DNA of 5,854 nucleotides. Source: an uncultured Porphyromonadaceae bacterium (GTDB lineage Bacteria; Bacteroidota; Bacteroidia; Bacteroidales; Muribaculaceae). This document shows, one piece after another, positions 1 through 5,237 of this stretch. Position 1 is the first letter of the stretch. Every line of letters begins with the position of its first letter. Under the pieces are notes generated by a model, which was given only the letters and a program-made list of their open reading frames with translations, was not told where the DNA came from and searched no databases. The translations under genes were made by a program, and so were the position numbers. The stretch is from contig USKE01000146.1 in NCBI GenBank assembly GCA_900555165.1, forward strand, positions 1-5,854, in the 5' to 3' direction.

Positions 1-266
1 TCGTGGCCCATGGCGATGCCGTCGTCGACGGCGATGGTGTTGAACTCCGCGGCGAAGCACCCGAGGGCTTCGATGCGCTGTTTGACATATTGTCCGATTT
101 CGTGCAGGTGTACGTGCCCCGGCACGAGTTGGGTGAACGAATTGGCGATGCCGATGACCGGCCGGCCGAACTGTTCCTCGCGCATGCCGTTGGCGCGCCA
201 GAGGCTTCTGGCTCCCGCCATCCGGCGGCCCGTCGTGGTGACGGCGCTTTTGAGTGTGTGTTTCAT
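1..266 (-). CDS. ilvD: Dihydroxy-acid dehydratase, N-terminal part (runs off the left edge)
   Basis: IlvD removes water from 2,3-dihydroxy-isovalerate and 2,3-dihydroxy-3-methylvalerate to give the keto acids that precede valine/leucine and isoleucine; it is a cytosolic iron-sulfur, Mg-dependent enzyme. Only the first 88 codons are present. They match the family closely: [19 protein letters not shown] near residues 10-28, [18 protein letters not shown] at 41-58, and [15 protein letters not shown] at 74-88, which carries the conserved aspartates of the metal site. The cluster cysteines further on lie outside the window. The start is the ATG at 266-264; [15 protein letters not shown] aligns with the usual N-terminus, so no upstream extension is needed. 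No clear Shine-Dalgarno sequence is visible, as is common in Bacteroidetes. The start lies 45 bases after the U-run of an intrinsic terminator, and a Leu/Val-rich reading frame precedes that, so expression is probably controlled by attenuation. It may head an ilv operon; the following genes cannot be seen. Confidence 0.95.
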   Translation of the reverse strand, partial: MKHTLKSAVTTTGRRMAGARSLWRANGMREEQFGRPVIGIANSFTQLVPGHVHLHEIGQYVKQRIEALGCFAAEFNTIAVDDGIAMGH

Positions 267-311
267 TTTTCCGTTTTCGTTTCAGTCTCCTGCCGGGTCC
301 GGTCCTGCAAC

Positions 312-340
312 AAAAAAACCTTTCCCCGGTGGGAGAAAGG
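312..340 (-). terminator. Intrinsic terminator (attenuator) upstream of ilvD
   Basis: Read on the minus strand, CCTTTCTCCC (340-331), a three-base loop and GGGGAAAGG (327-319) form a stem of nine pairs with one bulged base, followed at once by seven T (318-312). This is a textbook factor-independent terminator, placed 45 bases before the ilvD start. It could simply end the upstream frame, but the left half of the stem has a second perfect partner at 378-369, which makes a conditional terminator more likely. Confidence 0.85.
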
Positions 341-409
341 CTTTATTTTCAATCAACTATGCACGCCACCTTTCTCCCGTTATCTCCGAAGGACGACGAG
401 CAGCAGGGT
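319..409 (-). promoter_or_regulatory. Ribosome-mediated ilv attenuator: Leu/Val leader codons plus antiterminator
   Basis: On the minus strand the codons at 409-380 read Thr-Leu-Leu-Leu-Val-Val-Leu-Arg-Arg-stop, so six codons in a row specify leucine or valine. Two bases... more exactly one base after the stop (382-380) comes segment 1, GGGAGAAAGG (378-369). Segment 2, CCTTTCTCCC (340-331), is its perfect 10-base complement, and segment 2 can instead pair with segment 3 (327-319) to make the terminator. The geometry fits classical attenuation. A ribosome stalled on Leu/Val codons leaves segment 1 free, segment 1 takes segment 2, and transcription enters ilvD. A ribosome that reaches the stop covers segment 1, and the terminator forms. 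The logic is inferred from known ilv/leu leaders of other bacteria; the complementarities and codons are seen directly. The leader frame has no ATG of its own here, because it is continuous with the ParC-like frame upstream. A GTG at 436-434 would give an 18-codon peptide but lies inside clear ParC homology. Confidence 0.8.
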
Positions 410-1237
410 GAATTCCTCACCCTTGAGCGATGCCACCGAGGCATCAAGTATCTCGTTGAAGTTATGGGGCAGTATCTTACACGACAGACCCACGGCGATA
501 CCCTCCACCCCCTGGAACAGCACCAGCGGGAACTTCACCGGCAGTGTCACCGGCTCGCGGTTACGGCCGTCGTATGACGGAATCCACTGCGTAACCTTGG
601 GGCTGTAGAGCGTGTCGAGGGCGAACTGCGACAGGCGCGCCTCGATATATCGGCCGGCAGCTGCACTGTCGCCGGTGAGGATGTTGCCCCAGTTTCCCTG
701 GCACTCGACAAGCAGATCTTTCTGCCCGAGCTGCACCAGTGCGTCCTTGATTGAGGCATCGCCGTGTGGGTGATACTGCATGGTGTGCCCGACGATGTTG
801 GCCACCTTGTTGAAACGGCCGTCATCGAGATCCTTCATCGAGTGCAGGATTCGGCGCTGCACAGGTTTCAGGCCGTCGTCGATATGCGGCACGGCACGTT
901 CAAGTATCACATAGCTCGCGTAATCGAGGAACCAGTTGCGGAACATGCCGCCAAGTTTCAGGCGCGCGGTCTCGGTGCCGGGGGCGGCCGGCAGCTGTGT
1001 GGCCTCGAGTTCCACCTCTTCGGCATCCTCAATCTCGTCAGCCGAAAGGTATATGTCGTCAGGAGCCGTCACGTCGGCGTGCGGCTCATCGGTTCCGGCC
1101 TCCTCGGGCTCATCAGTCATCGCACCCTGCGGCTCATCGGCCGCGGCAGCATGCGGTTCGTCAGTCGAGGCATCCCGCGGTGCCGGTTCATGGTCTGTAT
1201 TCAGGTTCTCGTCGCGGATTTCTTCGTCTTTATTCAT
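380..1237 (-). CDS. parC: Topoisomerase IV subunit A (ParC/GyrA family), N-terminal fragment, truncated and fused to the ilv leader frame
   Basis: ParC is the DNA-cutting subunit of topoisomerase IV, which unlinks daughter chromosomes together with ParE. The frame has 285 codons; the family usually has about 700-900. Residues 1-95 are an acidic, low-complexity extension. Homology starts at GMFRNWFLDYASYVILERA (97-115) and includes GLKPVQRRIL (122-131), HPHGDASIKDALVQLGQKD (156-174) and the active-site Arg-Tyr (196-197) in AAAGRYIEARLS. It continues through SYDGRNREPVTLPVKFPL to ILPHNFNEILDASVASLKG (255-273). At about residue 276-280 homology stops and the frame ends TLLLVVLRR-stop. The rest of the tower, the coiled-coil gate and the C-terminal beta-propeller are missing, so a working subunit is unlikely although the cleavage tyrosine is kept. 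The residue matching the quinolone-resistance serine of E. coli GyrA is Ala161, as I recall for Bacteroidales homologues. No other frame restores homology after the junction, which argues against a simple frameshift. The ATG at 1237 follows a weak GAGGG. A full parC must presumably exist elsewhere, or the assembly is chimeric. Confidence 0.85.
   Translation of the reverse strand: MNKDEEIRDENLNTDHEPAPRDASTDEPHAAAADEPQGAMTDEPEEAGTDEPHADVTAPDDIYLSADEIEDAEEVELEATQLPAAPGTETARLKLGGMFRNWFLDYASYVILERAVPHIDDGLKPVQRRILHSMKDLDDGRFNKVANIVGHTMQYHPHGDASIKDALVQLGQKDLLVECQGNWGNILTGDSAAAGRYIEARLSQFALDTLYSPKVTQWIPSYDGRNREPVTLPVKFPLVLFQGVEGIAVGLSCKILPHNFNEILDASVASLKGEEFTLLLVVLRR
1070..1165 (-). repeat. Four tandem 8-residue acidic repeats in the ParC N-terminal extension
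   Basis: Residues 25-56 of the ParC-like frame are four octapeptides of the form (T/A)DEPxxAx: TDEPHAAA, ADEPQGAM, TDEPEEAG and TDEPHADV. At the DNA level this is a degenerate 24-base tandem repeat. The segment is probably disordered and may vary in copy number between strains. It lies before the catalytic core and is not part of the conserved enzyme. Confidence 0.8.
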
Positions 1238-1301
1238 CGTCGCCCTCTTGTCTGTCGGGGTGAAGGCTCCCCTTTAAGGATTAGCAAGATTTTTTAACGC
1301 C

Positions 1302-1309
1302 CAAATTTA
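1302..1309 (-). promoter_or_regulatory. Possible -7 box for the parC-like gene
   Basis: On the minus strand, TAAATTTG (1309-1302) matches the Bacteroidetes -7 consensus TAnnTTTG exactly. It lies about 65 bases before the ATG at 1237, inside an A/T-rich gap between divergent genes. No convincing TTTG is found 19-21 bases upstream of it, so the call is tentative. Confidence 0.4.
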
Positions 1310-1380
1310 CAAAATTTTTTCCAATTCTCCACCCCGCACTCCCGGGAACACTATATATAAAAGGCTCCTTTCGCACAAGT

Positions 1381-1411
1381 TTTGCGGTTTGGGAAATTAT
1401 TTGTAATTTCG
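1381..1411 (+). promoter_or_regulatory. Bacteroidetes-type promoter of the folP-cdaA unit
   Basis: TTTG (1381-1384) is followed after exactly 19 bases by TAATTTCG (1404-1411), one mismatch from TAnnTTTG. This is the spacing expected for the primary sigma factor of Bacteroidetes. Transcription would start near 1415-1418, giving a leader of only about 22-30 bases before folP. Confidence 0.7.
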
Positions 1412-1417
1412 TTGCCT

Positions 1418-1437
1418 GCGGCGCACGCACGCGCCGC
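1418..1437 (+). other. GC-only hairpin in the folP 5' leader
   Basis: GCGGCGC (1418-1424) and GCGCCGC (1431-1437) are perfect complements around the six-base loop ACGCAC. The hairpin begins about where transcription is predicted to start and ends two bases before the ATG at 1440. It could protect the 5' end of the mRNA, hinder initiation at 1440 in favour of the ATG at 1446, or be a dyad operator. None of these can be decided from sequence. Confidence 0.55.
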
Positions 1438-1439
1438 CA

Positions 1440-2318
1440 ATGGCAATGAAAGCGTTTTCACTTGACATACACGGCCGTTTGCGCCGGTTTGAGACTCCGG
1501 CGGTGATGGGGATTCTCAACGTCACGCCCGACTCGTTCTACGACGGGTCGCGGACGCCGCTCACCGACCGCGACGCACTCAGGCGCCGCGTTGACATGAT
1601 GCTTACCGAGGGAGCAGACATGATAGATGTAGGCGGATACTCCACACGTCCCGGCGCCGCTGAGGTGCCGGTGCAGGAGGAGATTGACCGCGTCATGGCC
1701 GGAGTAGAGGCCGTCAGGGAATTCGACCCGGAGATACCGGTGTCGGTCGACACGTTCCGCGCCGCCGTGGCCAAGGCCACCGTCGCCCCAGGTCTGGCCG
1801 ACATCGTGAACGACGTTTCGGGCGGTATGCTCGACGACTCAATGTTCGAGGCCGTGGCCGCGTTGAAAGCCCCCTACATACTGATGCACATGCGCGGCAA
1901 CCCGGCCACCATGCAGTCGCTGACCGATTACCCCGACGGTGTGGTCACCGGCGTGACGGTGGAACTGCGGCGCGCCCTCGACCGCCTTGACGAGCTCGGG
2001 GTGGCGGATGTCATCATCGACCCCGGTTTCGGGTTCAGCAAGACGGCACCGCAGAACTACGAGCTGTTCGGGCATCTCGATTACGTGGGCCAGATGCTCG
2101 GCGAGCTGCCGCTGCTCGTTGGTGTATCGCGCAAGTCCATGATTTACAAGCCACTGAACCTCACGCCCGCACAGTCGTTGCCGGGCACGATTGCCCTGAA
2201 CACCATGGCGCTCGAACGCGACGCGGCGATACTGCGCGTGCACGATGTGGGCGCCGCCGTACAGGCACGCGACGTATGGCAGATGATGGCCGACGCCAAC
2301 CGCACTGAAACATGCTAA
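1440..2318 (+). CDS. folP: Dihydropteroate synthase
   Basis: FolP joins 6-hydroxymethyl-dihydropterin diphosphate and p-aminobenzoate to make dihydropteroate, the sulfonamide-sensitive step of folate synthesis, in the cytosol. The 292-residue frame is a complete TIM-barrel DHPS of normal length. It shows GILNVTPDSF (24-33, substrate loop 1), DVGGYSTRPG (63-72, loop 2), SVDT (102-105), NDVSGG (124-129), LMHMRGNP (148-155), DPGFGFSKT (194-202), GVSRKS (228-233) and RVHDVGA (266-272). Phe33 and the TRPG proline (71), positions often altered in sulfonamide-resistant enzymes, have the usual residues. The start is uncertain between ATG 1440 (MAMKAF) and ATG 1446 (MKAF); the GC hairpin abutting 1440 leaves both open. 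It is the first gene after a good promoter and lies 18 bases before cdaA. Confidence 0.96.
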   Translation: MAMKAFSLDIHGRLRRFETPAVMGILNVTPDSFYDGSRTPLTDRDALRRRVDMMLTEGADMIDVGGYSTRPGAAEVPVQEEIDRVMAGVEAVREFDPEIPVSVDTFRAAVAKATVAPGLADIVNDVSGGMLDDSMFEAVAALKAPYILMHMRGNPATMQSLTDYPDGVVTGVTVELRRALDRLDELGVADVIIDPGFGFSKTAPQNYELFGHLDYVGQMLGELPLLVGVSRKSMIYKPLNLTPAQSLPGTIALNTMALERDAAILRVHDVGAAVQARDVWQMMADANRTETC

Positions 2319-2336
2319 CCTGTTTCCGATACTCTG

Positions 2337-3116
2337 ATGATTGAATCATTCGGCATAAAAGACATTCTCGACATCACCATCGTGGCCCTGCTGCTCTATT
2401 ATCTCTACAAGATAATGAAAGAGTCGGGCACGATCAACATTTTCTACGGCGTGCTCGCGTTCATCGTGGTGTGGGTGGTGTCGTCAGAAATCCTGCAGAT
2501 GAGGCTCATAGGCTCGATACTCGACAAGTTCATGAGCATCGGTCTGCTTGTGCTGGTGATTATCTTCCAGGACCAGATAAAGCGTTTTCTCGTGGAACTC
2601 GGCTCGAAGAAACGGTGGACGTTCCTGACCTCGCTCTTCCATCACCGCAAGGAGGGGGACGACTCGGCCGAGCTGCACAAGCGCGTCATACCCATCGTCT
2701 ACGCCTGCATGTCAATGGCCAAGAGCAAGACCGGCGCGCTGATTGTAATCGAGCAGGATGTCTCGCTTGAAAACTACGAGAAAACCGGCGACATGATCAA
2801 CGCTGAAATCAATTCGCGCCTCATAGAAAACATCTTCTTCAAGAACTCACCCCTGCACGACGGCGCGCTGATCATCGCCGGCGGACGCATCAAGGCCGCG
2901 GGGTGCATCCTCCCCGTGAGCCACGACACCGACGTGCCCCGCTCGCTGGGTCTGCGCCACCGTTCGGCCCTGGGCATATCGCAGGCCACCGACGCCTTCG
3001 CCATCGTGGTCTCGGAGGAGACGGGAAACATATCGGTGGCGTCGCACGGACGCCTAACCACGCGCCTAACCTCCACCGAACTCGAGAAACGCCTCTCGGC
3101 CCTGCACAACATCTGA
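2337..3116 (+). CDS. cdaA: Membrane diadenylate cyclase (CdaA/DacA type)
   Basis: The enzyme condenses two ATP into cyclic di-AMP, a second messenger that in other bacteria controls potassium and osmotic balance and cell-wall state. The 259-residue protein has the CdaA layout. Three hydrophobic segments occupy about residues 10-24, 35-51 and 66-78, followed by a short coiled linker. The DAC domain runs from about 115 to 250, with KTGALIVIE (131-139), the DGA motif in SPLHDGALII (171-180) and the RHR motif in LGLRHRSALGIS (204-215). Both catalytic motifs are intact, so it should be active. The start ATG at 2337 is 18 bases after folP stops, and the N-terminus MIESFGIKDILDI is typical. In Firmicutes cdaA sits with its regulator cdaR (YbbR domains) and glmM; neither is present here. 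The folP partner matches what I recall of Bacteroidetes gene order. How folate synthesis and c-di-AMP are linked, if at all, is unknown. Confidence 0.95.
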   Translation: MIESFGIKDILDITIVALLLYYLYKIMKESGTINIFYGVLAFIVVWVVSSEILQMRLIGSILDKFMSIGLLVLVIIFQDQIKRFLVELGSKKRWTFLTSLFHHRKEGDDSAELHKRVIPIVYACMSMAKSKTGALIVIEQDVSLENYEKTGDMINAEINSRLIENIFFKNSPLHDGALIIAGGRIKAAGCILPVSHDTDVPRSLGLRHRSALGISQATDAFAIVVSEETGNISVASHGRLTTRLTSTELEKRLSALHNI

Positions 3117-3143
3117 CCTACATAAAACCATATACCACATTTC

Positions 3144-5018
3144 ATGAAAAAACTTATCACCGCCGCCATATCAGCGGCGATATTGATGCCTGCCGCGTCG
3201 GCTGCCGGCACAAAACTCACCGGCACGGTGCTCGAATCGGGACATACCGACAGAAACGCGGGCACCAACGCCTTTGACGGGAACCTCCAGACAACTTTCT
3301 TCGGACTGCGTGAAAACGCCGAATACTCACGCCCCTGGGTGGGCCTCGACCTGGGGAGCGCCCATATTATAGACCAGATCCGTTTCGCTCCGTCGTCAGA
3401 ATCAAAGAGCTGTTCGCGTCTGGCAATATTCCAGGGCGCCAACAGCGCCGACTGGTCTGACGCCATGCCTATAGCCATGGTACCGGTCGACGGCCCGAAA
3501 CCGGGGCAATATTATTCCATACCGGTTGAGGTGAGCCGCGGTTTCCGCTACGTGCGCATGGTCGGGGCCGGAGGCGCCCAGCAGAACGTGGCCGAACTCG
3601 AATTCTACGGTACACCCGGCGAGGGTGACAACTCGCGTTTCTTTCAGGTGACGAATATCCCCACCGTGGCGTTCAATACCCCGGGTATGGCGCAGATAAC
3701 CTCGAAAGACGACAAGCATCCCGACTCGCAAATCTTCGTTATCTATGACGGCGGCACGAAACTGCTCGAAAAGACCGGCCAGATGAAAGGACGCGGCAAC
3801 GCCTCGTGGGGAATGCCCAAGAAACCCTTCCAGATCAAGTTCGACAAGAAACAGCAGATTCTGCCGGACGCCCCCGCCACGGCAAAGAAATGGACGCTCA
3901 TCAACAACTACGGCGACAAGACCCTGATGCGCAACAAGGTAGCTTTCGACATGAGCCGCGAGGCCGGCATGGCCTATACCCCCTACTGCCGGTTCGTGGA
4001 TGTGATCTACAACGGCGAATACGAAGGATGCTACCAGCTCTGTGACCAGGTTGAGGTGAATCCCGGGCGTGTAGAGCTCACCGAGATGGAACCCGAAGAT
4101 ATCGCCGGTGACGCCCTCACAGGAGGCTACTTCCTTGAAGTCGACGGCTATGCCGACCAGGAGGCGTCGTGGTTCATGTCTGACCACGGCATTCCGGTCA
4201 CCATCAAGTCGCCCGACGAGGATGACATCACCGCCCAGCAGTCGGCGTACATCAAAAATCATTTCCAGAAGATGGAAAAAGCCCTCTGGTCATCAAAATT
4301 CACCGATCCCGACGAGGGATACCGTCGCTACATCGACATTGAGAGCTTTCTGCGCTACGTCATAGTCTGCGAACTCGACGGCAACACCGACACCTTCTGG
4401 AGCACATACATGAGCAAGGAACGCGGCTCTGACCGTTTCGTGTTCGGCCCGATATGGGATATAGACCTCGGTTTCGACAACGACAACCGAACCTATCCCG
4501 TGAACACGCTCAACGACTTCGTCTACGCCACAAAAGGCTCTACCGCAGGCCGCATGAACGACCTGGCCAACCGCATCATAAAAAGCGATGCCGCCGCACG
4601 CAAACAGCTCTCCGAAATCTGGTCGCGCCTGCGCAAGCACGGCAACTACAACGCCGAATATTTCAACAGCCTGATTGACACCTACGCCGACGAGATCAGC
4701 GAGTCACAGCGGCTCAATTTCGTGCGCTGGCCCATACTCTCCGAGTACGTGCACCAGAATCCGCGGGCGCTCGGCTCGTTCGAGGCCGAGGTCAACGCCA
4801 TGAAAGAGTACATCACGGCCCGTTTCGACAAGCTTGACCGGATTATCGGCCTGGTGGATGTGCCCGGCGACGCCATAACCGGCGTGGAATCCGACACCAC
4901 CTTCTCCCCCGAGGCCTACTATACCCTCGACGGAATCCTCCTCCCCTCTCGGCCCGTCACTCCGGGCATCTACGTGGCCCGCTGTGGCACCGTCACCCGC
5001 AAGATTGCCGTCCGCTGA
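3144..5018 (+). CDS. Secreted CotH-family kinase-like protein with N-terminal F5/8 type C-like domain
   Basis: The 624-residue protein has a signal peptide (MKKLITAAISAAILMPAASA, cut near residues 20-21). Residues 24-156 look like a discoidin/F5-8 type C carbohydrate-binding domain: AFDGNLQTTFF, WVGLDLGSAHIIDQIRFAP, FRYVRMVG and NVAELEFYG. A CotH-like domain covers about 170-560 with GRGNASWG (216-223), KWTLINNYGDKTLMRNKVAF (249-268), YEGCYQLCDQVEV (293-305) and the probable metal-site motif FGPIWDIDLGFD (434-445). CotH of Bacillus is an atypical protein kinase of spore coat proteins; Bacteroidetes homologues are exported proteins of unknown substrate, often with glycan-binding domains, so surface phosphorylation is only an inference. 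The last ~35 residues (YYTLDGILLPSRPVTPGIY, then a basic end) resemble the C-terminal tails of many secreted Bacteroidales proteins, possibly a reduced type IX secretion signal. The start ATG follows an A-rich stretch, 27 bases after cdaA; co-transcription is likely but a separate promoter cannot be excluded. Confidence 0.88.
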   Translation: MKKLITAAISAAILMPAASAAGTKLTGTVLESGHTDRNAGTNAFDGNLQTTFFGLRENAEYSRPWVGLDLGSAHIIDQIRFAPSSESKSCSRLAIFQGANSADWSDAMPIAMVPVDGPKPGQYYSIPVEVSRGFRYVRMVGAGGAQQNVAELEFYGTPGEGDNSRFFQVTNIPTVAFNTPGMAQITSKDDKHPDSQIFVIYDGGTKLLEKTGQMKGRGNASWGMPKKPFQIKFDKKQQILPDAPATAKKWTLINNYGDKTLMRNKVAFDMSREAGMAYTPYCRFVDVIYNGEYEGCYQLCDQVEVNPGRVELTEMEPEDIAGDALTGGYFLEVDGYADQEASWFMSDHGIPVTIKSPDEDDITAQQSAYIKNHFQKMEKALWSSKFTDPDEGYRRYIDIESFLRYVIVCELDGNTDTFWSTYMSKERGSDRFVFGPIWDIDLGFDNDNRTYPVNTLNDFVYATKGSTAGRMNDLANRIIKSDAAARKQLSEIWSRLRKHGNYNAEYFNSLIDTYADEISESQRLNFVRWPILSEYVHQNPRALGSFEAEVNAMKEYITARFDKLDRIIGLVDVPGDAITGVESDTTFSPEAYYTLDGILLPSRPVTPGIYVARCGTVTRKIAVR

Positions 5019-5033
5019 CCACCACTCTCCCAC

Positions 5034-5185
5034 AAAAAGGCAGGAGGGTGTTGCAGAACCGGTTTTCGCCTAAATTGTAGGGACATCGCTTTGCGATGTT
5101 TGACTGGTAATCAACTGAATAGTCAAACATCGCAAAGCGATGTCCCTACAATGCAAGGAGTTCTGCAATACCCTCCTGCCTTTTT
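5034..5185. terminator. Bidirectional terminator with a nested element in its loop
   Basis: The arms 5034-5059 and 5160-5185 are complementary at 25 of 26 positions, with AAAAA at the left edge and TTTTT at the right. Transcripts from either side would therefore form a strong GGCAGGAGGGT stem followed by a U-run. The element lies between the convergent CotH-like and DUF4252 genes (16 bases after the former's stop), where a shared terminator is expected. The loop is unusually long, about 100 bases, because it contains a second inverted repeat. Confidence 0.8.
5074..5152. repeat. REP/MITE-like palindromic element: perfect 32-base inverted repeat
   Basis: Arms 5074-5105 and 5121-5152 are perfect inverted copies around a 15-base spacer. 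Each arm is itself a hairpin: ACATCGC-TTT-GCGATGT at 5083-5099 and its counterpart ACATCGC-AAA-GCGATGT at 5127-5143. The outer edge reads TTGTAGGGACATCGC. This twin-hairpin layout is that of repetitive extragenic palindromes or small non-autonomous elements, and I recall similar GTAGGGACATCGC palindromes between genes in gut Bacteroidales genomes. There is no coding capacity, no second copy in the window and no clear target duplication. Confidence 0.65.
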
Positions 5186-5237
5186 ATCTTTCCCTCAGGT
5201 TCTGAACGCTCCGCGCGTCATTCCGGGAAGGGGATGC

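Noticed and set aside
267..380. T-box or metabolite riboswitch before ilvD
   Set aside because: No T-box consensus or known aptamer core is visible, and the gap is too short; the Leu/Val codons with competing stems explain the region better.
340..412. Simple frameshift as the cause of the ParC truncation
   Set aside because: Neither of the other two minus-strand frames after the junction continues ParC (the expected next segment is of the type PDFPTGG), and both soon stop.
410..415. GAATTC at the ParC/leader junction as a sign of a cloning joint
   Set aside because: The codons GAA TTC encode Glu-Phe expected at this place in ParC, so the site is explained by the native sequence; no vector sequence is seen.
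3..608. Plus-strand open frames over the ilvD start, the attenuator and the 3' part of the parC fragment
   Set aside because: They are antisense to clearly homologous minus-strand proteins, have low-complexity or unfamiliar translations, and cross the terminator.
764..1297. 177-codon plus-strand frame antisense to the ParC N-terminus
   Set aside because: It mirrors a well-supported coding region of high GC content; no family resemblance and no start context.
2774..3478. 234-codon minus-strand frame spanning the cdaA end and the CotH-like gene start
   Set aside because: It crosses a gene boundary, is antisense to the DGA and RHR motifs of cdaA and has no recognisable domain.
3402..4262. 286-codon minus-strand frame inside the CotH-like gene
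   Set aside because: A long antisense frame is common in GC-rich genes; the plus strand holds recognisable domains over the same stretch and the antisense product resembles nothing known to me.
5034..5185. CRISPR array or phage attachment site in the convergent gap
   Set aside because: The repeats are inverted and present once per arm, not direct and regularly spaced; no cas, integrase or tRNA gene lies nearby.
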